Assembly (NCBI GenBank): GCA_035539135.1
Contig: DATLJD010000014.1
Location: 434,001-498,000, forward strand
Length of the DNA: 64,000 nucleotides
Source: JABFWF01 sp035539135
GTDB taxonomy: Bacteria; Pseudomonadota; Gammaproteobacteria; Xanthomonadales; Xanthomonadaceae
Direction: 5' to 3'
The notes below the pieces were generated by a model. That model was given only the letters and a program-made list of their open reading frames with translations, did no database searches and was not told the origin of the DNA. Both the position numbers and the translations under genes were made by a program. Each line of letters starts with the position of its first letter. Position 1 is the stretch's first letter. Shown here in pieces: positions 25,658 through 35,957 of this stretch.

Positions 25658-26228
25658 TGCGCAGCCCCGTCTTGTGCTCGCCGAAGTTGCTGGCGCGGCG
25701 GATCTTCTTCTGCAACTGCAGGATGCCGTAGGTCAGCGCCTCGGCGGTGGGCGGGCAGCCCGGCACGTAGACGTCGACCGGCACGATGCGGTCGCAGCCG
25801 CGCACCACCGAATAGGAGTAGTGGTAGTAGCCGCCGCCGTTGGCGCAGCTGCCCATCGAGATGACCCACTTCGGGTCGGGCATCTGGTCGTAGACCTTGC
25901 GCAGCGCCGGGGCCATCTTGTTGACCAGGGTGCCGGCGACGATCATCACGTCGGACTGGCGCGGCGAAGGGCGGAACACCACGCCGAAGCGGTCCAGGTC
26001 CAGGCGCGAGGCGCCGGCATGCATCATCTCCACCGCGCAGCACGCCAGGCCGAAGGTCATCGGCCACATCGAGCCGGTGCGCGCCCAGTTGAGCAGCGCA
26101 TCCGCCGTCGTGGTGACGAAGCCGCGGTCGAGCAGCGGGTTGTCGCCTTCCGGCCGGATGATGTCGTCCACCCGGCTCGAGGGCAGCGGGTTGTTCAGCA
26201 ACCCGTCGATGGTCTGGACAAGACTCAT
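25650..26228 (-). CDS. nuoB: NADH dehydrogenase I subunit B
   Basis: Carries terminal cluster N2, which reduces quinone; 192 aa. Ligands are visible: tandem Cys in F-G-L-A-C-C-A-V-E-M-M, then G-S-C-A-N-G-G-G-Y-Y and V-P-G-C-P-P. The ATG at 26228 lies about 50 bases after the nuoA stop. The remaining features match the family from end to end. Confidence 0.97.
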   Translation of the reverse strand: MSLVQTIDGLLNNPLPSSRVDDIIRPEGDNPLLDRGFVTTTADALLNWARTGSMWPMTFGLACCAVEMMHAGASRLDLDRFGVVFRPSPRQSDVMIVAGTLVNKMAPALRKVYDQMPDPKWVISMGSCANGGGYYHYSYSVVRGCDRIVPVDVYVPGCPPTAEALTYGILQLQKKIRRASNFGEHKTGLRNG

Positions 26229-26277
26229 GTGCGCACGCCCATCTCGGACAGTCTCCGCTTGCGCGCCGGGCTCGGCG

Positions 26278-26634
26278 TCATTCCCATTCCAGCGCGCCCT
26301 TCTTCCACACGTAGGCGAAGCCGATCACCAGCAACGCCAGGAACACGCCCATCTCGATCAAACCGAACATCCCGAGTTCGCGGAACACCACCGCCCACGG
26401 GAAGACGAAGGCGATTTCCAGGTCGAACACGATGAACAGGATCGCGATCAGGTAGTAGCGCACGTCGAAACGCATGCGCGCGTCCTCGAACGCGGGAAAG
26501 CCGCATTCGTAGGGCGAGAGTTTCTCGGGATTCGGCCGGCGCGGACCGAAGACATTGCCGATCACGATCAGGGCGGCGCCGATGCCGGCGGCGACGAGCA
26601 GGAACAGCAGGGTCGGCAGGTATTCGGCCAGCAC
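26278..26634 (-). CDS. nuoA: NADH dehydrogenase I subunit A
   Basis: The ND3 homologue, three transmembrane helices; 118 aa. The loop with the quinone-site Cys (S-P-Y-E-C-G-F-P-A-F) and R-F-D-V-R-Y-Y-L-I-A-I-L-F-I-V-F-D-L-E are present. The start is the GTG at 26634, preceded by GAGGA at about 6 bases; the frame extends upstream but without membrane or family sequence. It is the first nuo gene. The 188 bases up to tRNA-Leu hold a perfect 7-bp hairpin (26679-26695, GCGCAGA/TCTGCGC) but no promoter I can defend. Confidence 0.94.
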   Translation of the reverse strand: MLAEYLPTLLFLLVAAGIGAALIVIGNVFGPRRPNPEKLSPYECGFPAFEDARMRFDVRYYLIAILFIVFDLEIAFVFPWAVVFRELGMFGLIEMGVFLALLVIGFAYVWKKGALEWE

Positions 26635-26822
26635 GCGCGTCCTCGTTTGGTCTTCCCGACCGCTTTCCTGCGCATCCCGCGCAGACGTTCTGCGCCCGCG
26701 TCCCGGCCCTCGCCGGTGGCGGGCATCGCCCGCCGCGCGTGCGACGGCGCGAACGCTGCGGCGGGACCCGGACCCCGGGGCTTGCCGCATCGCGTGCGGG
26801 TCGCGCCGGGGACTCGCATTCA

Positions 26823-26907
26823 TGGTGCCCAAGGGGGGACTCGAACCCCCACGACTTGCGTCGCTACCACCTCAAGGTAGTGCGTCTACCAATTCCGCCA
26901 CCTGGGC
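26823..26907 (-). tRNA. tRNA-Leu (GAG)
   Basis: 85 nt with CCA encoded. It is a class II tRNA with a long variable arm, anticodon loop CTTGAGG giving GAG, a normal 7-bp acceptor (GCCCAGG with a G-T wobble) and a TTCGAGT T-loop. It lies between secG and nuoA; the secG-leuU(GAG) neighbourhood also occurs in E. coli. It is probably processed from the secG/nuo read-through transcript. Confidence 0.97.
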
Positions 26908-26971
26908 TTGAAACCTGCGGCCTCCTGGCCTGCCTGCCGGCGCTCCGTCCGGCCCGTGTCGCTCCTTGTCC

Positions 26972-27409
26972 TCAACCGCCCGGCGGCTGCGGCGCGGGCG
27001 CCTGCGGCTGGGCGGCCGGCGCGGCCGGCACGCTGGACGCCGGCGTCGCGGGCCGGGCCTCGGCCGGCGCGGCCGGCACCGTGCCATCGCCTTGCGCCGG
27101 CTTGGGCGCCGGCGCGGCGGGCAACTGCTGCGCCATCACGCCGAGGTCCTGCTGCGCCGGACCGCGCTGGGTCGCCTGCCGTGTCGCGTACCAGGCCATG
27201 AACAGGCTGATCAGGAAGAAGGCGATCGCCATCCACTTGGTCGTCTTGGACAGGAAGTTGGACGCGCCGCGCGCGCCGAACACCGTCGACGAGGCGCCGC
27301 CGCCGAAGCCGGAACCGGCCTGCGCACCGGCGCCGCGCTGCATCAGGATCAGCGCGGTCATCCCGATCGCGAGCAGGACGTAGACGACATTGAGGATCAG
27401 CAACAGCAT
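26972..27409 (-). CDS. secG: Preprotein translocase subunit SecG
   Basis: The auxiliary membrane subunit of SecYEG with two helices (residues about 2-23 and 56-76). It begins MLLLILNVVYVLLAIGM and has the cytosolic loop L-M-Q-R-G-A-G-A-Q-A-G-S-G-F-G-G-G. At 145 aa it is longer than the usual 75-110 because of an Ala/Pro/Gln-rich, low-complexity tail from residue about 95 to the end. It starts 6 bases after the tpiA stop, so the two are one transcript. Confidence 0.94.
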   Translation of the reverse strand: MLLLILNVVYVLLAIGMTALILMQRGAGAQAGSGFGGGASSTVFGARGASNFLSKTTKWMAIAFFLISLFMAWYATRQATQRGPAQQDLGVMAQQLPAAPAPKPAQGDGTVPAAPAEARPATPASSVPAAPAAQPQAPAPQPPGG

Positions 27410-27415
27410 TCCGTT

Positions 27416-28174
27416 TTATTCCTTTGGCGCCGCCGCGGCGGCGATGGCGAGGAAGTCCTGGGCGACCAGGGAAGCCCCGCCGATCAGCCCGCCATCCACG
27501 TCCGGCTGCGAGAACAGCGCGGCCGCGTTGTCGGGCTTGCAGCTGCCGCCGTACAGGATCGGCAGCGAGTCAGCGATTTTAGCATCGCGCGCGGCGACTT
27601 CGCCACGGATGAAGGCGTGCACCTGCTGGGCCTGGTCCGGGGTCGCGGTCAGGCCGGTGCCGATCGCCCAGACCGGCTCGTAGGCGACCACCGCGCCGGC
27701 GAACACGGCGGGCCCGCCCAGCTCGAACAAGGGCTGCAGTTGCGACTCGATCGCATATTCGGTCTGCCCCGCCTCGCGCTGGTGCAGGGTCTCGCCCACG
27801 CACAGGATCGGGATCAGGCCGGCGGCGCGGGCGCCCAGGAACTTGTGCGCGACCAGCTCGCTGCTCTCGTGGTGGTACTGGCGGCGCTCGGAATGGCCGA
27901 CCAGGCCGTAGCGGGCGCCGACTTCCACCAGCATCCTCGCCGAAACCTCGCCGGTGTAGGCGCCCTTTTCATTGGCGCTCACGTCCTGCGCGCCGAATGC
28001 GAGCCCGCGCTCACCGTACTGCGCGACCAGTTCGCCGAGGTAGGGCAGCGGCGGCAGGATCACCAGCGACACGCCCGCCGCCCGTGGCGCGGCGACCACG
28101 GCGTCGAGCAGGGCGCGCGCGAACGCGCGATCGCCGTGCAATTTCCAGTTTCCCGCGACGATCCTGCTGCGCAT
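27416..28174 (-). CDS. tpiA: Triose-phosphate isomerase
   Basis: Interconverts dihydroxyacetone phosphate and glyceraldehyde 3-phosphate in glycolysis and gluconeogenesis; 252 aa. Active-site residues are Asn9 and Lys11 in A-G-N-W-K-L-H, His94 in V-G-H-S-E-R-R and Glu166 in A-Y-E-P-V-W-A-I-G-T-G. The phosphate loop Y-G-G-S-C-K-P is also present. I chose the ATG at 28174 (MRSRIVAGNWK). A GTG two codons upstream is possible but leaves almost no space to GGAG. tpiA-secG adjacency is usual. Confidence 0.97.
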   Translation of the reverse strand: MRSRIVAGNWKLHGDRAFARALLDAVVAAPRAAGVSLVILPPLPYLGELVAQYGERGLAFGAQDVSANEKGAYTGEVSARMLVEVGARYGLVGHSERRQYHHESSELVAHKFLGARAAGLIPILCVGETLHQREAGQTEYAIESQLQPLFELGGPAVFAGAVVAYEPVWAIGTGLTATPDQAQQVHAFIRGEVAARDAKIADSLPILYGGSCKPDNAAALFSQPDVDGGLIGGASLVAQDFLAIAAAAAPKE

Positions 28175-28265
28175 TCCCACCTGCTCCGGGGCAACCGGGC
28201 GCGAAGGATACCGGAGTCATCGCGCAGGCTGAACCCGTGCCTGACCGGAGCGTGACCGCAGTACC

Positions 28266-29096
28266 ATGCGCGCGCCGATCCCGGCGCCAGGCCCGCTCCG
28301 CTTGCCCACCACCCACGCCCTCGTCACCGGCGCGTCCAGCGGCATCGGCGCCGCCATCGCCCGCGAATACGCGCGCCGCGGCGTGCCGCTGGTGCTGACC
28401 GCGCGGCGGCTGGACCGCCTGCACGCGCTCGCGGACGAACTCGGCGCGCGGGTGCCGGTCGCCTGCATCGCCGCCGACCTCGCCAATCCGGCGGCCCCGC
28501 GCCTGCTGCACGAGGAGATCGCGCGCCGCGGCCTGCGGGTCGGCCATCTCGTCAACAACGCCGGCTACGGCGTGCCGGGGCGCTTCCTCTCGTCGGACTG
28601 GCGGGTGCACGCCGACTTCCTGCAGGTGCTGGTGACCTCGGTGTGCGAGCTGACCCATCGCTTCCTGCCGGCGATGGAGGCCGCCGGCCATGGCCGCGTC
28701 CTCAACGTCGCCTCGCTAGCCGGGCTGGCGCCGGCGTCCGCCGGCCACACGCTGTACGGCGCGGCCAAGGCCTTCGTCATCCGCTTCTCGGAATCGCTGG
28801 CGCAGGAGACCCGCCCGCGCGGGGTGCACGTCACCGCGCTCTGCCCCGGCATGACCTTCACCGAATTCCACGACGTCAACGGCATGCGGGCGCGGGTCGC
28901 GCGCCTGCCGCGCTGGCTGTGGCAGGACGCGGAGACCGTCGCCCGGCTGGGCGTGGACGCGGTCGAGCGCGGCGACGCGCGCTGCGTCACCGGCGGCGTG
29001 AACCGCGCGCTCGCGGGATTGTCGAAATACCTCCCCGAACCCGTCGCCCGCGCGCTGGTTGCCAGCCGCAGCCGCGACTTCCGCGACGCCGACTGA
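28266..29096 (+). CDS. Short-chain dehydrogenase/reductase
   Basis: A classical SDR of 276 aa with a Rossmann fold. The cofactor motif T-G-A-S-S-G-I-G is at residues 21-28, the structural N-N-A-G-Y-G near 98, the catalytic Ser in V-A-S-L-A-G, and Tyr/Lys in Y-G-A-A-K-A-F. Arg residues after beta-2 (T-A-R-R-L-D-R-L) suggest NADP(H). The pattern resembles the YqjQ/DltE-like group, whose substrates are mostly unknown. It is divergent from tpiA (91-bp gap) and one base upstream of the DUF6445 gene, so the two are probably cotranscribed. The ribosome site is weak. Confidence 0.85.
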   Translation: MRAPIPAPGPLRLPTTHALVTGASSGIGAAIAREYARRGVPLVLTARRLDRLHALADELGARVPVACIAADLANPAAPRLLHEEIARRGLRVGHLVNNAGYGVPGRFLSSDWRVHADFLQVLVTSVCELTHRFLPAMEAAGHGRVLNVASLAGLAPASAGHTLYGAAKAFVIRFSESLAQETRPRGVHVTALCPGMTFTEFHDVNGMRARVARLPRWLWQDAETVARLGVDAVERGDARCVTGGVNRALAGLSKYLPEPVARALVASRSRDFRDAD

Positions 29097-29097
29097 C

Positions 29098-29784
29098 ATG
29101 CGCCCTTCCCCGCCCCGCGTCCTGCCCTATCGCAAGCCCACCGAAGGGCGCGACTACTGGCTGCTCGACGATGCCCTGCCCGATCCGATGGCGGTGCGCG
29201 CGCGCTGCCTGCTGCGCACCGACTGGACCGAAGGCTATCCGTACAAGCCCGAAGCCTGGCCGGGCCTGCGCACGCTCCCGGCGTTGCTGCCGGAGGAGCT
29301 GGCGCCGCTGGAGTCGTGGGCGCGCCGCGCGACCGGCCGCGGCAGGCTGTGGGTGCAGGCCGCGCCCGACGGCGGCCACCTCAACCACAATTGCGTGCAG
29401 GTGGTCGGCGAGGACGACTGCGGGCCGCGTCCGCACACCGACTCGCGTGCGCTGTGCCGCTACGCGGCGGTGCTCTACCTCAACCCGCAGGCGCCCGAGC
29501 ACTGCGGCACCAGCTTCTACCGGCAGCGCCTGCCGGACGGCCGGCTGGGCGGCAACATGGTGCCGCCGCCGCACGCCAACCTGGTCGAGGCGCTGGGCAC
29601 CCGCCAGGTGCCGCTGGGCTCGTTCGTCGAGGACGTGCGCATCCCGCACCGCTTCAACCGCCTGCTGCTGTACAGCGCCAACCTGATCCACAGCGCCAGC
29701 GCCTACTGCGGCCAGGTCCTCGCCGACAAGCGCATGGCCGCGGTCTTCTTCTGGATGGCCAGCGGCAGCTTCTTCGAGCTCTGA
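29098..29784 (+). CDS. DUF6445-type, 2OG-Fe(II)-oxygenase-like protein
   Basis: 228 aa, no signal peptide. I recognise it as the DUF6445 type known from Xanthomonadaceae, whose function is not established. A double-stranded beta-helix metal triad can be proposed: His113 and Asp115 in R-P-H-T-D-S-R, and His198 in L-I-H-S-A, with K-R-M-A-A-V-F-F-W following, as in prolyl-hydroxylase-like enzymes. Y-L-N-P-x-x-P-E-H-C-G-T-S-F-Y is also in the family style. The start ATG follows the SDR stop by one base. The coupling suggests a shared, unknown substrate pathway. Confidence 0.7.
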   Translation: MRPSPPRVLPYRKPTEGRDYWLLDDALPDPMAVRARCLLRTDWTEGYPYKPEAWPGLRTLPALLPEELAPLESWARRATGRGRLWVQAAPDGGHLNHNCVQVVGEDDCGPRPHTDSRALCRYAAVLYLNPQAPEHCGTSFYRQRLPDGRLGGNMVPPPHANLVEALGTRQVPLGSFVEDVRIPHRFNRLLLYSANLIHSASAYCGQVLADKRMAAVFFWMASGSFFEL

Positions 29785-29790
29785 GCGCGG

Positions 29791-30741
29791 CTATTTCAGC
29801 TTGATTTCGCGCAGCCGTTCCTCGAGGTAGCCCTGCGCGGTGATCGGCTCGGGATAGCGGCTCGGGTTGTCGGGGCCGACGCAGGACGGCAGCACGTCGA
29901 TCACGAAGTCGGGATTCGGGTGCAGGAAGAACGGCGTGGAGTAGCGCGGCTGGCGCGCCTTCTCGCCGGGCGGGTTGACCACGCGGTGGGTGGTCGACGG
30001 ATACACGTGGTTGGTCAGCCGCTGCAGCATGTCGCCGATGTTGACCACGATGGTGTCGGCGTCGGCGGTGAACGGCACCCACCGGCCCTTGCGCGAGAGC
30101 ACCTCCAGGCCTTCCGCGCTCGCGCCGACCAGCAGGGTGATCAGGTTGATGTCCTCGTGCGCGCCGGCGCGCACGTTGGGCACGTCGGGGGTGGTGATCG
30201 GCGGATAGTGGATCGGCCGCAGGATCGAGTTGCCGCTGTCGGTCTTGTCGGCGAAGAAGTCCTCCGGCAGGCCGATGTGCAGGGCCAGCGCCGACAGCAC
30301 GCGCGCGCCGAGCGCGTCCAGCGCGTCGTACAGGCCGGACGCGGCCTCGCGGAAAGCGGGCACCTCGTCCGGCCACAGGTTCGGCGGCATCACGTCGGCG
30401 TACTTCGAGTCGCGCGCGATCTCGCGGCCGACGTGCCAGAACTCCTTGAGGTCGTGGTGCTGCGCGCCCTTGGCGGTTTCCACCCCGAACGGGGTGTAGC
30501 CGCGCGCGCCGCCGCCGCCCGGCACGTGGTACTTGCGCTTGGTCTCCTCCGGCAGGGCGAAGAAGCGCGCGAAGGCGTCGTAGGCCTCGTCGATCAGCCG
30601 TTGCGGGATGCCGTGGCCGCGGATGCCCGCGAAACCCCACTCGCGGTAGGCCGCGCCGAGGTCGGCAACGAATTCTTCGCGGTCCCGGCTGTCGACCGGC
30701 TCGGTGAAGCGGCGGATGTCGAGGGTCGGGATCTGGTTCAT
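29791..30741 (-). CDS. Isopenicillin N synthase-family 2-oxoglutarate/Fe(II) oxygenase
   Basis: 316 aa with the DIOX_N region (residues 4-120; G-F-A-G-I-R-G-H-G-I-P) and a 2OG-FeII_Oxy core. Metal ligands are His195 and Asp197 (G-A-H-E-D-I-N-L) and His252 (T-T-H-R-V). The 2-oxoglutarate anchor is Arg266-x-Ser268 (P-R-Y-S). All catalytic residues are intact, so it should be active. Bacterial members act on varied small molecules and the substrate is not predictable. It converges on the DUF6445 gene (6 bases between stops) and lies 63 bases downstream of glmM. Confidence 0.87.
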   Translation of the reverse strand: MNQIPTLDIRRFTEPVDSRDREEFVADLGAAYREWGFAGIRGHGIPQRLIDEAYDAFARFFALPEETKRKYHVPGGGGARGYTPFGVETAKGAQHHDLKEFWHVGREIARDSKYADVMPPNLWPDEVPAFREAASGLYDALDALGARVLSALALHIGLPEDFFADKTDSGNSILRPIHYPPITTPDVPNVRAGAHEDINLITLLVGASAEGLEVLSRKGRWVPFTADADTIVVNIGDMLQRLTNHVYPSTTHRVVNPPGEKARQPRYSTPFFLHPNPDFVIDVLPSCVGPDNPSRYPEPITAQGYLEERLREIKLK

Positions 30742-30771
30742 CGGATTGGATCGCGTGGAAAGCGTCAGTCT

Positions 30772-30792
30772 GCCCGCCAGGCCGCGGCGGGC
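30772..30792 (-). terminator. Weak hairpin after glmM
   Basis: A perfect 7-bp GC stem (GCCCGCC / GGCGGGC) with a 7-base loop begins 13 bases after the glmM stop. There is no T-run on the minus strand, so it may pause or protect the mRNA end rather than terminate alone. Confidence 0.35.
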
Positions 30793-30804
30793 GATTGATC
30801 CGGA

Positions 30805-32148
30805 TCAGCCGGCGGCGGCGCGGACCGCGTCGGCGAGGGCGTCGAGGGTGGACTGCATCAGCGCGGCGTCGTCGGCCTCGACCGTGACCCGCACCACCGG
30901 CTCCGTGCCGGACGGGCGCAGGAAGGCGCGACCGCGCCCTTCCACCGCGCGCTGGGCCGCGGCCAGCGCCGCCTGCACGGCGGCCGCCTCGGCCGGCATG
31001 GCGCCGCCGGCGACGCGCACGTTGACGGTCTTCTGCGGCACCTTGCCCAGCCCCGCCAGCGCCTCGCGCAGGCCGACGCCGCGGCGCTGCAGCACTTCCA
31101 GCACCTGCAACGCGCTGACGATGCCGTCGCCGGTGTTGGCGCGGTCCAGGCACAGGATGTGGCCGGAGGTCTCGCCGCCGAGCACGCCGCCGTGCTGCAG
31201 CAGCGCCTGGTGCACGTAGCGGTCGCCGACCTTGCTGCGCAGGAACGCGATGCCGCGCTCGCCGAGCGCGCGCTCCAGGCCGAAGTTGCTCATCAGGGTG
31301 CCGACCACCGGTCCGCGCAGGCGGCCGCCCGCCTGCCAGTCGGTGGCGAGCAGGAACAGGATGTCGTCGCCGTCGCACACCGCGCCGTCGCGGTCGACGA
31401 ACAGCACGCGGTCGCCGTCGCCGTCGAAGGCGATGCCGAGGTCGGAGCCGGTCGCGCGCACCTGTTCGGCCAGCGTTTCCGGGTGGGTCGAGCCGACGCC
31501 GGCGTTGATGTTCACGCCGTTCGGATCGACGCCGATCGCCTCGACCCGCGCGCCCAGTTCGCGCAGCACCAGCGGGCCGAGCTGGTAGGTGGCGCCGTTC
31601 GCGCAGTCCATCGCGATGCGCAGGCCGCCGAGGTCGAAGCCCTTGGGCACCGCGTTCTTGCAGTGCTCGATGTAGCGGCCGAGCGCGTCGCGGGTGCGCA
31701 CCGCCTTGCCGAGTTGCTCGGAAGGCACGGTGCGGAACGGCTGCTCCAGCGCGGCCTCGATCGCCAGTTCGGTCGCGTCGTCGAGCTTCTCGCCCTCGGC
31801 CGAGAAGAACTTGATGCCGTTGTCGTGGTGCGGGTTGTGCGAGGCGGAGATGACGATGCCGCCGTCGGCGCGCAGCGAGCGGGTCAGATGCGCCACCGCC
31901 GGGGTCGGCATCGGCCCCATCAGCTGCACGTCCACGCCGGCGGCGACCAGGCCGGCTTCCAGCGCCGCCTCGAACATGTAGTTCGAGATGCGGGTGTCCT
32001 TGCCGATGATCACCAGCGGCTTGCGCCAGTTGTTGCGCGGCAGGGCGAAGCCGTAGGCGTTGCCCAGGCGCAGCACGAAGTCCGCCGAAATGGCGCCCTC
32101 GCCCACCCGGCCGCGGATGCCGTCGGTGCCGAAATACTTGCGGGTCAT
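30805..32148 (-). CDS. glmM: Phosphoglucosamine mutase
   Basis: Converts glucosamine 6-phosphate to glucosamine 1-phosphate for UDP-GlcNAc, peptidoglycan and LPS. 447 aa in four domains. It begins with R-K-Y-F-G-T-D-G-I-R-G, the phosphoserine is Ser103 in S-A-S-H-N-P, the metal loop is D-G-D-G-D-R, and the sugar and phosphate loops are G-E-T-S-G-H and R-P-S-G-T-E-P. The start is 18 bases downstream of accD. Many gammaproteobacteria keep glmM next to folP; here it follows accD instead. Confidence 0.97.
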   Translation of the reverse strand: MTRKYFGTDGIRGRVGEGAISADFVLRLGNAYGFALPRNNWRKPLVIIGKDTRISNYMFEAALEAGLVAAGVDVQLMGPMPTPAVAHLTRSLRADGGIVISASHNPHHDNGIKFFSAEGEKLDDATELAIEAALEQPFRTVPSEQLGKAVRTRDALGRYIEHCKNAVPKGFDLGGLRIAMDCANGATYQLGPLVLRELGARVEAIGVDPNGVNINAGVGSTHPETLAEQVRATGSDLGIAFDGDGDRVLFVDRDGAVCDGDDILFLLATDWQAGGRLRGPVVGTLMSNFGLERALGERGIAFLRSKVGDRYVHQALLQHGGVLGGETSGHILCLDRANTGDGIVSALQVLEVLQRRGVGLREALAGLGKVPQKTVNVRVAGGAMPAEAAAVQAALAAAQRAVEGRGRAFLRPSGTEPVVRVTVEADDAALMQSTLDALADAVRAAAG

Positions 32149-32166
32149 GCGGGTCCCGTGGAGGAG

Positions 32167-33054
<888 letters not shown>

Positions 33055-33105
33055 GCGATCGGTTCTTGGCGGCGATTCTCGGCCCGACAGTCTAGCGCAG
33101 GGCCG

Positions 33106-33917
33106 TCACCCGGCCATCGCCGGCAGCGCGTCGAGGGCGCGGCGCAGGGGCGCCAGGAAGGCGCGAGCGCGCTCGGCGGCCGCGGCCGGCTCCCCGTCCG
33201 CCAGGGCCGCGACCAGGGCGCTGCCGACCACGACCCCGTCGGCGCCGTCCGCCATCGCCGCGGCGGAGGCGGCGTCCTTGATGCCGAAGCCGGCGACGAC
33301 CGGCACCCGGCTGCATTCCCGGATCACGCGCAGGCGCGCGCCGGCGGCCCCCGCATCCAGGTGATCGGCGCCGGTCACACCGGCGTAGCTGACGTAGTAG
33401 AGGTAGCCCTGCGCGGCCTCGCACAGGCGCGCCAGGCGCACGTCGCCGGTGGTCGGCGCGGCGAGCAGGATCAGGGCCAGGCCGTGCGTGTCGAACGCGG
33501 CGCGGAACGGCGCCGCCTCTTCCGGCGGCAGGTCGACCAGCAGCACGCCGTCGACGCCGGCCGCGACCGCGTCGCGCGCGAAGGCCTCGGCGCCGCGGAT
33601 CTCGACCGGGTTGAGGTAGCCCATCAGCACGACCGGCGTGTCGGCGTCGCGCTTGCGGAACGCGCGCACGCAATCCAGCACCCAGGACAGCCCGGCGCCG
33701 CGCGCCAGCGCGCGTTCGGAACTGCGCTGGATGGTCGGTCCGTCCGCCATCGGATCGGAGAACGGAACGCCGAGCTCGAGCACGTCGGCGCCGGCGTCGA
33801 CCAGCGCGTGCATGACCGGCACGGTCGCCTCCAGCGCGGGATCGCCGGCGGTGACGAAGGGGATCAGGGCCTTGCGCCTGGCGGTCCGCAGCGCGGCGAA
33901 GCGGGCGTCGATCCGGC

Positions 33918-33921
<4 letters not shown>
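33106..33921 (-). CDS. trpA: Tryptophan synthase alpha chain
   Basis: Cleaves indole-3-glycerol phosphate to indole and G3P; 271 aa TIM barrel. Catalytic Glu49 (L-E-L-G-V-P-F-S-D-P) and Asp60 (M-A-D-G-P-T-I-Q) are intact, with L-L-V-D-L-P-P-E-E and G-F-G-I-K later. The start is a GTG at 33921 in a GTGA overlap with the trpB stop, implying coupled translation and an equal ratio with TrpB. Confidence 0.96.
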
Positions 33922-35129
<1,208 letters not shown>

Positions 35130-35269
35130 CGGGACTTGCTGCGACGCGGGGGAATCAGTCTAACTGCCGATTCAATCCGGTGCGCAGGGCAAGTTTCCGT
35201 CGCGAGCGTGCCGGGCGGGAGAGGCGTGCAGGACGCCCTCGCCACTTCCGCGACCGCCTTCCGGCTTTT

Positions 35270-35289
35270 CCGTCTCCGTCTCCCCGTCC
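35270..35289. repeat. Short run of CCGTCTC-type heptamers in the trpF-trpB gap
   Basis: Two to three imperfect copies of the heptamer CCGTCTC / GAGACGG abut the trpF stop codon. The same unit forms a longer array at 59268-59316, so it may belong to a dispersed low-complexity family of this genome. The rest of the 159-bp gap shows no gene. Confidence 0.5.
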
Positions 35290-35957
35290 TACTCCGAATG
35301 CTCCACATGGCAATCCGCCTGCCGCACCTGTTCGACAAAGCGGCGCATGCGGTTGCCGTCCTTGATGCCGGGCGCGCTCTCGATCCCGCTGGAGACGTCC
35401 ACGCCCCACGGCAGCGTCTGCAGGATCGCCTCGCACACGTTGTCGGGAGTCAGGCCGCCGGCCAGCATCACCGGCTTGTTGAGCTGCCGGGGCAGCAGGC
35501 TCCAGTCGAAGGTCTCGCCGCTGCCGCCGCTGCCGCCCGGCGGATGCGCGTCGAACAGGAAGCCGGCAGCCGCCGGATAGCGGCGCTGCAGGTCCAGTGG
35601 CGCCGCCGGGATGCCGCCCATCGGGATCGCCTTGATGTAGGGCAGGCCAAAGCTTCGGCAGAACGCGTCCTCCTCGCTGCCGTGGAACTGCAGCAGGGTC
35701 GGCCGCACCTGACGGATCGCATCGCGCACCTCGTCGGTACTGTTGTCGGCGAACAGCGCGACCGCATCCACCAGCGGCGCCAGCGCATGGCGCAGCAGGC
35801 GCGCCTCCTCCGGACGCAGCCGGCGCGGGCTGGCATGGGCGAACACGAAACCGATCGCGTCCGCGCCCAGTTCGCTGGCCAGGCGGATGTCGCCGGCGCG
35901 GGTCATCCCGCAGAACTTGATGCGGGTGCGGAACAGGGTGCGCGGCATGGTGGTCAC
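35289..35957 (-). CDS. trpF: Phosphoribosylanthranilate isomerase
   Basis: The third step of tryptophan synthesis, an Amadori rearrangement; 222 aa TIM barrel. General base Cys is in K-F-C-G-M-T-R (first strand) and general acid Asp in G-F-L-F-D-A-H. Q-F-H-G, L-A-G-G-L-T-P-D-N-V and V-D-V-S-S-G-I-E are typical. The GTG at 35957 gives a GTGA overlap with truA; an ATG 3 codons later (MPRTLFRTRI) is the alternative. Confidence 0.95.
   Translation of the reverse strand: MTTMPRTLFRTRIKFCGMTRAGDIRLASELGADAIGFVFAHASPRRLRPEEARLLRHALAPLVDAVALFADNSTDEVRDAIRQVRPTLLQFHGSEEDAFCRSFGLPYIKAIPMGGIPAAPLDLQRRYPAAAGFLFDAHPPGGSGGSGETFDWSLLPRQLNKPVMLAGGLTPDNVCEAILQTLPWGVDVSSGIESAPGIKDGNRMRRFVEQVRQADCHVEHSE

Noticed and set aside
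35130..35288. A trp attenuator/leader peptide before trpB
   Set aside because: No run of Trp codons with alternative hairpins and a T-run was found in the gap.
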